Notes: generated from the sequence alone by a model not told the origin. DNA of 64,000 nt from Desmodesmus armatus (GCA_007449985.2 VIIQ02000153.1:1-64000), one strand, 5' to 3'; positions 13,051 to 25,285 are shown, numbered from the stretch's first letter. A program made the numbers and translations.

Positions 13051-16000
13051 TGGCAGCAGTGACGGCTCGTGGCAGCAGTAACGGCAGCAGTGACCGGGTG
13101 CAGCTGCTGCAGTTGGCAACGGCTGCTGTGCACTGCAATTGGGACTGTCTGGCTGCAAGTGCTGTTGCTGTGGTCAGATGCCTGCATCTGCTGGCTGTGG
13201 CTGTGGTTGTGTATGCATGGTGGTGTTGTAGGCGTGGTTGATGTGCCGCCTGGTGGATCTGTCGGGTGCCGCTGTAGATTGAGGACGATAGAGGGAGGAA
13301 GGAGGGGCGTTGTGACATGGAAGGCAGGGTGTGCTGCTGCACGTTCTCGTTCGATGTGCAGCGCTGTGTGTTTCGGTCTTTCAAATGTATGTGGTGTGTG
13401 CGCTGCGAGGGTTGGAAAGGGGGCTGTGGTTTGAATGGTATGATGGGGTGGGCTGGAGGTGGATTCACCACCATGTATTGTATCGTTGATGTTTGTATGT
13501 CACAATCTTCCCGCTTCTTTGAGAGTTAGCAACCATTGTTTCAGAGGCACCAGGGTGCAGGGCTGGGGTTTAGGGGGCATGACACCCTACTTTGTATGCA
13601 TCAGCTGCTGCTTGCTGTTACTGCTGGTACGGCTGCTGCTGCTGTTGTTGAGGCCACTATCAGGAGAGAAATGCCCTTGTACACTATGTGCTGTGTTTCC
13701 GCAGCTGCTGCTGATGGCTATTTGTAGGGCTCGGAGGGTGGAGGTGGGGGTATGAAGATTGTACAGGAGTTGTGGCACATTCTGTACACTTGATGGTAAA
13801 CTAGGCCGCTGCTTGGCCTGTGTGAATTGCGGGGCGTCTGGCAGCTGCACACATGTCTTGTGCGGCGGACCCCGCTGTGTGTACTTTGGTGGTGGACTGT
13901 GTGGGCTGGCATGCATGCGTGCGTATGGCCCGTGGCTGATTATGCCCGTGCATGGCTTTCCTTGTGTCTTTGTGGTTTGTGCTGGCCTTGAGTACTGGCC
14001 TTTCGTGCTGAATGGCTTGCAGGAGAGTGCCTGTTGAAGAAGAAACAGGGCCAAGAAGTGTCTTTGCTGCTGCTGCTGCGTGTCGGTCAGGCCAGGGCCC
14101 TGGGATCGCTGTAGGGAGCTGCGTGAGACCGATCCGTACGGTGCAGCATACGGCATCCTCATGTTTACCAGCGCGGGAGGGGGGGGGGGTGCTTGTGAGG
14201 ATGAGTGTGTGTGTTGACGAGTAGATTGTACTCCACTCCTTCACCACTGTGGTTTTGCGTGTTGCATCTGAGGGCGTGTGTGTCTCTTGGTGTGGCAATA
14301 GGGGGCTGGCATTGTATTCAGAGTCGCCATGTTCAGGGGGGAAGGGGTGATTTTGAGGGTACATGCCAGTTTGGTACCTGTGTGCTGTGAGGGGACACCA
14401 ATTCATCATCCCCCAAAGTGTGAGTGTGTGTGTGCTTTGCCCCTGCCTTGTTGTGAAAACAGGGAGGTCCCTTCTATGATGCATGCCTGCAGAAGGCTTG
14501 CTGAGCTGATGATTGCAGCGTCTGCGGTTCACATCCTGCCGTATGCATGACGCAAAAGCTTACGTTGTTTCTCAGGGCTGTGGTGCTGCGTCTGTCAGGC
14601 TTGAGAAGAGGTGTACGTGTGGTATGAGCCAAGAGAGAGAGGGGATGATTGACGCAGGCTGTGTTGGGTGGTGGCTGCGTGTGTTGCGGCTTGTAGGAGG
14701 GAGAGAGAAAAGGCAGGCTGGATGGTCACAATCCAACTGTGGTGATTGGAGCTGGTCAGGCAGACAATGCGTGCCTGTGGTGGTTATCGGTGTTGACAAC
14801 TGCTGCAGCGGCTACATGCGTCATTTGGTCTCATGTGTGAGGTGGCGGTCTCTGGGTGGTGCGTAACCCGCATGCACTCTCTTTGCACGCTCTGCTTGCG
14901 GGTGTTGTTGCTGCTGCTACTGAGTGGAGTTGTTGCTGATTGTAGGCAGGTGTAAGCAACTGCTTGCCACACATTCGCTCTTTGCTTGTACCCGTATGTG
15001 CGCGCGAGTGCGGGGTGGGTTGGGTTGGGTATGTGTGTGTCGGGCCATACTTGGTATGCCATCCTAGCATGCCTTTGGAGTGAAGAAGTGGTGCTGTCCA
15101 TGCATGTTGGGTGCTCTGAGCCACCCATCCCTCACATGGCAGCAGCAACAGCAGCAGGAGAAGTGTGCTGACGGGATGCATCTGTCGGTCGTGAGGTACT
15201 GCGCACTGCGTTTGGCAGCATGTCGCCAATTGCCGTGTTGTTGTGTTCCAGTCCTGCAAGTCGCGGCAGCTCAGAAGCTGCTGTTGGTGGCTGGCCTGCT
15301 GTATCATTCGCACACACATCACTTTGGCAGCATGCGTGTGTGTGCATCCATGAGTTGCATCGAGCTATCTCAACTCCGTAAGGCAGTCAAGGGTGTATCG
15401 GGAGGTGTGTGTGTGCTTTATGGTACTCTTGTCAAGCACGCCCTGCAGGTATCACTGTCTGACAGCCAATTAGTGTGGCAGTGTTTGTGTGTGCGTTGGG
15501 TGTGCGTCATGGCACATTTGTTTAGCACGCCGAGCAGGTATCACTGTGTGAGGCAGCAAGGCTGGGCAGGAGGGCAGGTATTCCAATCCACTTGTTTGGC
15601 TGGGGTTGCTGGCGCCGTGTGCTGGGGCTCTATGTAGGAGGGGCTGTGGTGGTGGTGGGGGGGGGGGGTCACCAGCGTGCATGAGTTCTTCAAACGCTCC
15701 GCCCAGTGTACCATATGAATCCAGTGCATCTCTTTGGGCTTGAGGCGGTGGGAGGCGTGTGTGTTGGCGGCTATGTTGGCAGCGGCAACCTTCCTTACTG
15801 GGCCCCTTGTCTGGGGCAGTAGTCGCTGCAGTGTGCCACACTATGTCGCATTTGTGCACGTCCAGCATGCTTGACAGCGTCATTGGACTGCCAAGGATGT
15901 ACTTTGTGCTTGCAGTGGTTACAGGTTGACAAGATGATACACAGTGTGTGGGATCACTGCTGTGATAGGTCAAAAGGGAAAGAGTATTCCAGTGTGTGTC

Positions 16001-17691
16001 AGGCTGGGGTGTGTTGCAGGTGGTGTCAGCCTGTCAGCACTCCCAGCCCTTCCCTCAGCAGTCTGGGGAGCAGGCCACACTCACAGGTCAGCTGTTCCTG
16101 CATATCTGCTGCATATCTGGTGCATATCTTCTTTCGTGCTGTGTTTGTATCACAGCTAAGCATGATGCTGCTGACGCCGAGATGCTGTATGCGACGTGGG
16201 CCCACCCTTGGTGCCCCTGCATTGGCCTTGAAGACGATCTTCTACGCAGCTGTAGTGCACTCAGACAGCTGGTTCTCGGTTGTCAGCTGGGGTGTGTGAT
16301 GAGAAGCTCGGAATCCAGCATATCACGGTTTGGTGGTTGGTGTCGGCTGGCAAAGCAGGGTGTTTAACAGGTGATGAAATTGGGGTGCTTGGGTGCCTTG
16401 TTTCGCTGCAGTTGCCTTAGCAGCCCCTCGTAAGGCTCGCAGGGCAACTGTTCAGCACTAGCAGTACAACAGGAGAAAGTGCACTACATGGGGTGGGGTG
16501 GGGGAGGGAGGCACCCAGGCTGTGCTTTGTTGCAGCTGCTTTGTGTTCATAGTCTGCTTCTCTGAGCCCATAGCTTGTGCCGGGTTTGCAGCTGTTACGA
16601 TGTTGTATGGAGTGTGTTCAATGCCCCCATGATGTTGAGTACATGCGAAATCAGGGAGCGGTCGACGCTCGTGTATCATAGGTATATCACCTTTCTGTTG
16701 GTTGCGGTTGCGGTGAATCAATTGTACTGCTCTGTGGTACCCACAACACCAGTGTTTTGTGTATCGCACGGGAGTGAGTGCAGATGCAGCATGTGTTGGC
16801 TGTTTGGTCCAGACAACTAAGTGTTGTGGGCACCTGATCCGCCCTGCTTCTTTGTCTATATGTGGTGGCTGATCGGTGTCCTGCTGCCTTCTGGTGCGAT
16901 TGCAGTGCGTGAGTCCTTGTCTTCCGAGGGTTGAGTCTGTAACTGTTACTGTTACATGGTGTGTAACATCATAGGCCCTGGTACAGGTGTATGTCAGCTG
17001 TTTGGTCTGTTTTGGTTTGGTCAAAGTGCACATGCCATCTCAAGTTGGTGGAACACTGGAAGAGGTGGTTGGTGGGCGCTCAAACAGCACGCCATCTATG
17101 CAAGTTACCCTTCATGTAGTGTTTGAAGCATGTAGTGTTTAGAAAAGAAGGCTGTTTGTGCTATCCTCCATGCGAGGATCATGAACCCTCGCCCCCTAGA
17201 ACCTGGCACATCGCTGAACTGCACTCAGAAATATAAGCCGGCAGATCTGCGAAGAGAGCAAGCTGCAAGGCAAGCTGCTCCCCAACACATTCATGTCTCA
17301 ACCCCCAGCACAACACATGCCAGTTACAGGTGTCAACGGGTTTACCACAAATGAACTGAGTTGTGGCAAGCACAGCAAAGGGGGCTACAGTATTGAGGGA
17401 GGTGTACAGGCCAGGGCACATACCACACCACTCCCCCTTACAACAGTCCAGCCATGGAAGCCGTAGACATCTCTCAGCCTATGCATGGCCTTGTTTGCCA
17501 GCAACTACTGTGTGCTTTACAAGCACAGCAATCTGACAGAGCAAGCTGCCAAAACAGACACACCGGCTGGCATCATTCTTCGACGAGTCGCCAGTGCGGC
17601 GCCAACATTCAGGCTGCTGACCACCAATGCTGCCGCTGGCAGGAGAGTGGGAGCACCACTGCCTGCTGTTGGCCTCTGCTGCTGCTGCTGC
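13051..17691. other. Long stretch without recognisable genes between convergent genes
   Basis: No coding exon is supported over 4.6 kb. From 13051 to about 17100 the plus strand is G/T-rich, as in other plus-transcribed non-coding DNA here; from about 17180 to 17691 it is C/A-rich, as downstream of minus genes. The switch fits a long 3' region of cystinosin meeting the 3' end of the RRM gene. A TGTAA (TTACA on the plus strand at 17517-17521), the usual green-algal poly(A) signal, lies about 170 bases past the RRM stop codon. Confidence 0.45.
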
Positions 17692-20600
17692 TCATGCCCT
17701 CTTGGGCTGTCCATAGCTGACCTTGATCCCCCTGCCCATGAAGTGCGTCCCACTCATAGCGATGGCCCTGCAACAGGGGGTTAGCACAGCACAGCACACG
17801 ATTGCAATCAGCCAATGCTGCCATGCTGAGCCATTTGATTGACCTTACATTGCGCTGGGATAAGCACTAAGCACATGCACACTTGAACAGAACGGCAGGC
17901 AATCGATGTGCTGCTGCAAGTGCAGCGTCTTGTCGCAGGTATCACACAAGCATGTGTAAAACCTGTGCTGTGCTGTTCCTGGGGGTCAAGACAGAAGACG
18001 AGTGTGTCACAGTCTGCAGCTGCAGCCCCTGCTGTTGTCACTCACTGTTCCAGTCCTGAATCGTCAGCAAAGTGCACGTGTGCGTAGCCCTTGCTCTTGC
18101 GGGTGTCCTTGTCCGTGTGCAGACGAACCTGCAGCAGCAGCAGCAGCAGCAGCAGACACACAGGCACGGAGTTGCTATTTGAGTGTGCAGAAAAACACAA
18201 TGCATACCTCGCGTGGCGCGATTTGATTTGCTGTTGATATGCGTACTGTGCTGGAGTGACTATGCAACACTCTGCGCCACAAAACCACATCTGAAAAGAT
18301 ACAACGATTCGTCTTGAGCATGCCAGCTACCCCCCCCCCCCCAGCCCCCGCCATCAGACCCCAGTCACCAATGCTGGCCCACCTTGGAAATGTTCCAAGC
18401 CTCAAACAATCAGCATCCGACACCTGACAGGATCCAACGATTCGTCTATGTATAGCATGCCAGCTGCCCCCCCCCTTCCCCCAAACCCCCGTCATCACCG
18501 CTGGCCCACCTTGAAACGTTCAGGCCTCAAACAGTGTGTTGTTAGGGTTATGCATACCTCACATGGCGCCTATAATTTGCTGAGAGTGCGTACATAGTCT
18601 TTGCACAACATGCTAGCTGCCCCCCCCCCCACCATTGGCTGACCCACCTTGGTAACGTTGCAGGCCTCAAACAGCGCCGAGATGTCTTCAGGCCGCGCCT
18701 CAAACGCGATGTTGCCAACATAAGCCACATTATACCCCGGCGTCCTGGCAGGGTCTCCACCTGCCATCTCCCCACCCCCTCCCTGCTGCTGCTGCTGCTG
18801 CGGGATGTGGTGGCGGCCGCGCGGTTGCGTCTGCTGCTGCTGCTGCTGCTGCTGCTGGCTGCGTGCTGAGGCTACGGAAGCCTTCAGGGTTTTGGCAACG
18901 GCAACAGCCTTGCAGCGCTCAACCTGTAACCAATCCCAGAAATATACAGAATATTATTGAGCGTACGTTGGCGATGTGTGGTGCTGTACACTTGTGGCGG
19001 TTTAGGGTTTGGGGTTTAGGGGTGAGGTTGATGATGATGACAGATGACTGCAGCCTGCTTCTTTTTGACATCGCATGCCGCTACAACAAAGTGGTGTGGG
19101 GTGTCGAAGATTGGTGCGTAGGATTGGGTGTGCACCCAGTGCGACGGTGGCTGGAGTTGTGCCTGGAAAGGAAAGGAAATGGGGTGCGGGGGCGGTGCTG
19201 GAGGCTATTGGTTGACTGCTCGTTGGCTGCCTATAGGCTGTTCCAACACGTCTTGGACCATGTGAGAGTGACAGTAACAGTACAGTAACAGTAGCTGCAA
19301 AAGTAACAGTGACAGTAACAGAGGTAGAGAGGTTTGCTGCTGCACACCCCCTGGTATCAGGCGCTTATAAGGTTTCCCCCCTGGTATCAGGCGCTAATTA
19401 GGTATGTGTGGATGTGTTGATGTGTTGAGGGGGGTCTACCACCCACCTTGAGTGTCTGTCCGCCCAGCTGCTAACAGTAAAGTAACAGTAAACGTGAAAG
19501 TAACAGTCACAGTAACAATCACAGAGGGGAGGGTTGCTGCTGCAGACCCGCCTTGAGTGTTTGTCCGTCCAGCAGCTAAGGTATGTAGACCATGATCAAA
19601 ATCTGTAACTCCCCCCCCCCCCCCCCATCCCACCACCTGAACAGTAGCAGAGAATGAGATGGTTACTGCTGCACACGCACCTTGAGTGTCTGTCCGTCCA
19701 GCTGCTGTGGTTGGCTGCTGCTGGCTGGCTGCCTACAGGGTGCTCAGGCATGTTAAACCATATGATAGTAACAGTGACAGTAGCAGAGGTGGAGAGGGTT
19801 GCTGCTGTTTGGGGATTTAAACAAAAAAACCCTACACCCACCTTGAGTGTCTGTCCGTCCAGCTGCTCCCCGTTGCATGCCATTGCAGCGTCAGCACCCT
19901 CCTGGGTCTTGAACGTGATGAACGCAATGCCCCTGGAAACAGCAGCAGCAGCAGCAGCAGCAGTGAGCAGCGGCCACATGCGGTGCTTGATCAATTTGTG
20001 CAGTAGGCCACACTTAAAACAGCAGCTTCCTCTCTCTCCCAATCGCAGCAGGAACAGCTGCAGCCATACCTTCCCAAGGCACCCTCCTGCCCCTCGGTGC
20101 CCCCCCTGCCCTTTTCCTTGACCCCTGCAGTTGTCATGACAAGTCTGTGCTGCTCTGTGTGTGCACTCCCGCTCTATCTCACCTGAATCGCCCTGTGTCA
20201 GGGATTATCATGATGTCAAGCTTCTCAAAGTGCCCACACCACCCCAGTCCTCCTGAGAAACAGAGACCTCAAGCCACCCCACTACTGATCAAAAGCTTGC
20301 GAGCTCCGGCTTACAAGCAAGCACCACACCCCAACACCGCAAGCCGCCAACACAAGGCGGGAGGGAGGGGGGGGGGGGGGGGGGCGAGGGGAGAGGAGGG
20401 AGGAGACAGGTACAAATCACACATGACTCTCACCTGAATCTTCCTGTGTCAGGGAATGTCATGATGTCAAGCTCCTCAATCTGTCCACACCACCCCCAGT
20501 ACTCCTCTATCTGCTCCTGGCTGTAGCTGTAAGGCATGCCACCCACAAACACCTGCAGCAACAGCAGCAGCAGCAGCAGCAGCAGTCATTGACAGGGCAG

Positions 20601-21114
20601 CAGCGATGGGCAAGCATGACTGCCATACCTGCCGCATACACCTACCCCCTGGCTGTCGGCTGTTGACAACCCTACAGCGCACAAGCTGTGACAACCCAAG
20701 CCACACATTTTCACTTTCACCCCCGCCCCCCTTCCTCCAATGCGCATCACCCCCCCCCCCCCCCCTCCACTGCTGCAAACCCTTCTCAGCCCCTCCCCCC
20801 TCCACCACCCACAGACACAGCCACTCACCCTGCGTGGCACAAAGCCATCCTTGTCTGCAGTATCCACTGCAGTAATAGCAGCTAGCTTAGCCTCCATGTC
20901 AGCTGCCACTGCATCCTCCGTCGACAAGTTGTTGAAGTTGAAAGTGAACCCACCACCTGTCGTCACCTTGGGAGCAGCAGCAGGCACTGCTGCTGCTGCT
21001 GCTGCCGCTGCCGCTGGCGGCTGCGCATTGCTGCCATTGGCAGCAGCAGCAGTGAACCCAAGCACCTGTCGGATGCGTGCTGCTTCGTCAGCATTGCCTT
21101 GTGGCGCTGGAACT

Positions 21115-21180
<66 letters not shown>

Positions 21181-21590
21181 GTGGTGTTTTGGCTGTCAGG
21201 CTGCTGCTCCTGCTGCTGCTTCAGCTTCTGCTGTTTGAGTTTCTTCTTCTCTTTCTTGCTCAGCTGCTGCCGTTCAGGCTCGGGCGCAACTGCCTCATCA
21301 TCATCCGCTGCTGCTGCTGCTGTTGTGGCAGCACCGACACCATCCTGCTGCTGCTGCTGCTGCTTGAGGCGCTTCTTCTCCTTCTTTGAGAGCTGCTGCT
21401 CCCCTCCTGCCGCTGCTGCAGCAGCAGCACCACCAGATGCATCCTGCTGCTGCTGCTGTTGCTGCTGCTGGTCGTCCACCTTCTGCTTTTTGGGGTTGTG
21501 TTGCTCCGCTGTGCCATTTGCTGTTGCTTCCCCTGCTGCTGCTGTTTCCTGTTCTGGTGCGGCTCGCTTCTTGCCACTCCCTGCAACCAT
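17692..21590 (-). CDS. Two-RRM nuclear RNA-binding protein, PHIP1/nucleolin-like
   Basis: Probably a nuclear or nucleolar RNA-binding protein. Exons: 21590-20829, 20552-20434, 19932-19842, 18923-18648, 18128-18046, 17767-17692; 468 residues, all phases consistent, stop TGA at 17694-17692. Residues 1-254 are low complexity with two lysine-rich blocks LSKKEKKRLKQQ and LSKKEKKKLKQQ (nuclear localisation type) and a 19-residue poly-Gln. RRM1 (~255-330) has VFVGGMPY as RNP2 and RGIAFITF as RNP1. RRM2 (~387-468) has VAYVGNI and KGYAHVHF. The spacing and the phrase DIMTFPDTGRFRGIAFITFK closely match plant phragmoplastin-interacting protein 1, which guides this call; nucleolin-like is the broader alternative. 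The ATG at 21590 is followed by a possible splice acceptor, so an upstream first exon cannot be excluded. Introns 2, 3 and 4 carry copies of the preceding exon ends. Confidence 0.86.
18374..18536 (-). repeat. Donor-side copies of RRM gene exon 4
   Basis: The 3' end of exon 4 with its donor (18640-18685) recurs in the downstream intron at about 18374-18410 and 18500-18536. All copies keep the GTGGG donor on the minus strand. C runs (G on the gene strand) lie between them. Confidence 0.8.
19205..19706 (-). repeat. Tandem array of RRM gene exon 3 end plus donor
   Basis: The end of exon 3 (encoding LDGQTLKV, true donor at 19841) recurs at 19446-19473, 19552-19578 and 19681-19706, each followed by similar intron sequence containing repeated 'agtaacagt' motifs; a further unit without the exon part is seen at 19205-19330. 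One copy (19552) has the donor changed to GC; the others keep GT. Confidence 0.85.
20183..20255 (-). repeat. Donor-side copy of RRM gene exon 2
   Basis: About 73 bases matching the end of exon 2 (true copy 20434 onward, encoding EELDIMTFPDTGRF) are repeated downstream in the intron with the GTGAG donor intact. About ten substitutions separate the two. Confidence 0.85.
21118..21178 (-). repeat. (CAG)n coding poly-Gln in RRM gene exon 1
   Basis: About 20 CTG units on the plus strand read as CAG on the gene strand and encode a poly-Gln tract before the EVPAPQGN segment. It is likely length-polymorphic. Confidence 0.9.
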
Positions 21591-22122
21591 GCAACATACC
21601 AGGCAATAGCAAATCAACCAGCAGCAGCAGCAGCAGCACCAGACAGTCGATATGAGACAGGCTGCAGAAGCTGTCACTGTGAGTTTCGGTGGTTGATGGA
21701 AAGCCAAAAATTCCTGTCTCAAGGCCTCTGATGATATTGGGATCCTTCACAGGAGTGACAGGAGTGACAAAAGTCTCTAATGTATGGATGGAGATGCAGC
21801 ACAAGCGTCAGCTGCTGCTTCTGTGGTGTGCCAAGTACGGACTGAAACCCTATCACCCTCGTGTTTGGTGCATGTGTAATTGTAAACCAAAAGACTGTGC
21901 ACGACTGCTGCCCAGCAATCAAGATGGTTTGAGTCATAAACTCACCATCCTGATGTAGGCGAGCACGTCAGCATCAGCAGAGTTCGGTGCAGCAGCAGAG
22001 CAGCAGCAGCAGCAGTGACAGTTGCCAGCAGCAGTAAGTTGGGTTGAGCATCAGGGAGTAGGTCCGACAACAGACAAACGCAAAACCTGCAACCGCTTCT
22101 GTGCTTTTGAACTGCTACTCAC

Positions 22123-22485
22123 CAACAGTATGTCCTCTACACTGCTGTAGCGCGTGTATAGGATCGGCACTCCGTTGTCCACCAGCGACACTCTCCGGCC
22201 GATGAAAGGGGACTGCAACACCAGAAAAGTATTATGTCGCTACTGAAGTGATTCACGCTATGGAGAGGTTGCATAGGGGATGAGTGTGCACCTGTTTCTT
22301 GCCATGCTGCTGCTACTGCTGGTTGCCACTGCTGCAGCTGAACGTGATCAGTTTAGTTTGAGTGATACACCGTTTTGCTGCGTGAAAGGGTACATGTGGA
22401 TGTAGCCTGCTTCCCATACCAGCTTCACCATCATGTACAACTTCGGTTTGGTGTGACACGCCACACCATAACGGTAGTCACTCAA
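22123..22485 (-). CDS. Two short exons of an unidentified gene
   Basis: Two minus-strand segments look like real exons: 22485-22420 (66 bases, LSDYRYGVACHTKPKLYMMV..) and 22212-22123 (90 bases, SPFIGRRVSLVDNGVPILYT..). Each is a whole number of codons, phase 0 at both ends, with good acceptors (CAG) and donors (GTATG, GTGAGT), and the protein is not low complexity. A third candidate, ending in DVLAYIRM at about 21948, has a good donor but no acceptor could be found. They lie upstream of the RRM gene on the same strand; phases do not allow a simple join to it. The family is not recognised and no function is proposed. Confidence 0.42.
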
Positions 22486-22602
22486 CTGCTGCTGCTGTGA
22501 GAGTGTCAAAAAGCAAACCCAGGATGAGACACAAAAATCCTTTGTCGTGGTGGTGCAGAAGCTGTGGCAAAACTCCCGTAGGCGTAACATCCCAGGTGAC
22601 CT

Positions 22603-22638
22603 GACAGTCACCGTGACTGTCATGACCTGATCAGGTCA
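22603..22638. repeat. Two adjacent palindromes
   Basis: Bases 22603-22621 form a hairpin with perfect 9-base arms around one base; 22623-22638 (tgacctgatcaggtca) is a perfect 16-base palindrome. They precede a 39-base G run at 22674-22712. Confidence 0.75.
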
Positions 22639-22672
22639 AGTGCACCTGTGCTGCGTCGTGTGTGAGTGGGCG

Positions 22673-22673
<1 letters not shown>

Positions 22674-22712
<39 letters not shown>
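22674..22712 (+). repeat. 39-base poly(G) run
   Basis: An uninterrupted run of G, the longest clean one in the window. Its true length may be affected by sequencing. Confidence 0.9.
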
Positions 22713-22713
<1 letters not shown>

Positions 22714-23592
22714 GTGGGGGAGTGGGGGGACGGGGTCAAAGAGAGATGCGAGGGAGATTAAGAGCAGGAGGGGAGGGTGTGACAAGGAGGTCCCTCCTGC
22801 TAGGACACGTGTGCATGGCAGATGGGGTGTACCTTGAAATCAGCACAATCAACACCAGCGACCAGAACGACCAACGACCGATACACAATCTGCCCGGCCT
22901 GCACAGACCACCTTCCAGCTGGACACCTTCACATTGCTGCAGGCAATGCCACTGCACAGGACCCACCAGTCTCCCATTGCCCCCAGTGTTGACAAGGTCG
23001 CACGATGCATGCGTCGTCAGGTCCGGGCTTTGGCTCGACAGCTCGACGACATGATCCAGTCGAAGCAAGCCCAGGTTGAAAACGAGCATTTGTGTGAACT
23101 TCTGTGGGATTCGCCATCAGGTCGTCCGACGTCTGTGCGCCGTCGCGGCCGTTGTTCGATCGACCTTCGCCCCGACCGTCCACAATGTCGTGAGAAGGCA
23201 ACGCGCCCTTCCACCTTCTGCATTTGCAGAAGATGCTGCTTTGTATGTTGATCCGCCTCACAGCTTGCAGCTCTGCAACCGCATCAAGTCCAGCACACTG
23301 AATCTAGAGCGCTGACACTGTGGTGTGGGAGTAGTCTGACTTGGGTGCCATTTGCAGTACCGTAGACTTTAGGGTGAAGCATGGTCAGCTCTCTGTGAAA
23401 GAAAGTTTCTCACATTGGCCGGAGCACCTGGGAGCTGGTATACAGCTTAGCAGTGGTGATCTGCACCCTCATCTACAAATCCTATGAGACCTCCCTTGGA
23501 CAGCCTGACCCCACAACACCTTCTGGTGCAGGGTCAGCCAGCAAAGAAGCCGATGTTGACAGAGCTGTGGACCCCACTCGGCAGAAGCACGG
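22713..23592. other. Intergenic segment with no identified gene
   Basis: The stretch 22830-23310 has fewer homopolymers and more even composition than its neighbours and could be an old coding or mobile-element remnant. Open frames on both strands are short and match no family I recognise. Confidence 0.35.
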
Positions 23593-23931
23593 ATGCCATC
23601 CACAGTGTCGCCAGGCAAGGCGGCATTCTTCCTGGTTGGGCTCCTCATCTTCTGCATCACCTGGCTGTGGGACAAGTATGATGAGTCAACACGGAGGCAG
23701 TTATTACATAACCAAGGCTCTGGGCTCAACCCTGTGGCAGCAGCACGGCAAGGGAGGGCAGCAGCCCGGCAGGACGGTGCATATCAGCATGCGCTGCTGC
23801 CGCTGACACGCAGCCGCGGGGCGCTGCTGTCAGAGCATGCAGGATTTGCCCTCTGGGGTTGGGTGTGCTGGCTGATGAAGGTGCTGTGGATGACGCTTCT
23901 GGCAGTGTGGTTTGCATACTTCTGGAGTTGA
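23593..23931 (+). CDS. Possible small membrane protein with two hydrophobic helices
   Basis: A single open frame of 112 residues from ATG to TGA. It has a hydrophobic segment near the N-terminus (residues ~10-25, AAFFLVGLLIFCITWLW) and one at the C-terminus (~88-112, rich in Trp), separated by a polar Gln/Arg-rich loop. Codon use resembles the real exons nearby, and the frame is closed by a stop just upstream of the ATG. No family is recognised. It could be an isolated gene, the last exon of a gene, or chance. Confidence 0.4.
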   Translation: MPSTVSPGKAAFFLVGLLIFCITWLWDKYDESTRRQLLHNQGSGLNPVAAARQGRAAARQDGAYQHALLPLTRSRGALLSEHAGFALWGWVCWLMKVLWMTLLAVWFAYFWS

Positions 23932-24107
23932 TGTTGTCATAGGGCACCAATGCCGCATTGGACAATGATGAATGCTCCAGTATGCATAACGCCAGGTGGC
24001 ATCAGCTTATTATTCAGCGGATGTGAGAGCCATCCCTGCATTGCACCTGCAGTGGTCGCAATGTTGGCAGCAGTAAGCAAACTTTGCCTGCGCTACTGGA
24101 TAGTGGA

Positions 24108-24226
<119 letters not shown>

Positions 24227-24872
24227 CACGCTCCATGCATGATGCCGCTGGTATGATGATCATGGCGTCCATGCCACTGTGACAGCCTGTCACTGAGTTA
24301 CTGCCCCTGGTGAATCTTGACATTTGGTGAATCTCACCCTCGACGAGAAGTGTCAATCAGGGGTTTGAGGCATGTCTGTGCCAAACGTAGCATGTAGCGG
24401 TGAGCAGGGAGGACAACCTTTAGCTCAGCAATACCTGGCAGGCAACCCAGTAGCAGGGCCCACCATTGCTGGCAGTAGCCATGCACATAGCAGCACGATG
24501 CCAATCTCTCAAGGGCTGAAAAGTAGAAAAGCTGCTCTGTTGGACAGTGCACATCACTGGGCACAATGGCGCCTCTGAGTCCACAAATGCACACACAGCA
24601 GTCACTGATTTGCGACTGGGGTTTGCATGCTGTGCTGTGTCACCCCCTGTGCTGATGTTAGTGACACTTTGAGGTGGTGCTGAAGTTGTTAACTTGCGAC
24701 AAAGCACAATGATCCCACAAACCAAAACATAGCAGGCCAAGCGTGTTTGGGAGGCTGTGTGACATTGACCTTGGCCACCCAGTGACTGGGGCCCTGCTGA
24801 AAGGTCCGAACATGATGACAAGAAAAACATTACCAAATAGCACAAGTCACATAACAAATGCAAATGTCATTT

Positions 24873-24976
24873 GGTTGTACAGACAATGTGGGACTGTAAG
24901 TTCGTTCACTCCACACGCACAATACAATACGCCTGCTGCCTGGGTCCCTGGTACTTCCCACATTGTCTGTACAACC
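24873..24976. repeat. Inverted repeat with 21-base perfect arms
   Basis: Bases 24873-24893 and 24956-24976 are exact reverse complements separated by 62 bases; the similarity continues outward as imperfect arms ('aatgtcat' and 'atgtcatt'). It could be a small fold-back element or a stem-loop. It lies about 300 bases before the subtilase A start codon. Confidence 0.8.
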
Positions 24977-25285
24977 ACTAATGTCATTAGGCCACAGGCT
25001 GTTTTCATCCTGGCGTTTTCGATTATGTAACTTCCGCAGCCGGTCTCCCGCCAACGTCCGCATGAGCAACAAGCAGCGATCAATAGCTGGGAATACATGC
25101 GTTCACATACAAATCACACTCCTATCTGTCTCACAGGAATGGGTTTAGCAGTTTCGAGGCAGCAGCAGGAGCACAGCCTCGAATCCGCCCCGGCAATCCG
25201 GTTCCAGCAAGAACTCGTCATGCATGCTTGATAGCAGATAATAACTCAAAATAAACAAGATCAACTCTTTCCAAACTCGCCTGTG

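Noticed and set aside
20586..20828. Extension of RRM exon 1 past 20829
   Set aside because: The frame stays open, but the protein turns into Trp/Gly-rich nonsense. A GTGAGT donor at 20828 joined to 20552 gives the expected RRM1 start in phase.
21588..22485. Joining the unidentified exons to the RRM gene
   Set aside because: The upstream exons end in phase 0, while the possible acceptor before GSGKK needs phase 1, and the third candidate exon has no acceptor.
22830..23315. Retroelement or transposase remnant
   Set aside because: Composition differs from neighbours, but no reverse transcriptase, integrase, transposase or terminal repeat could be recognised.
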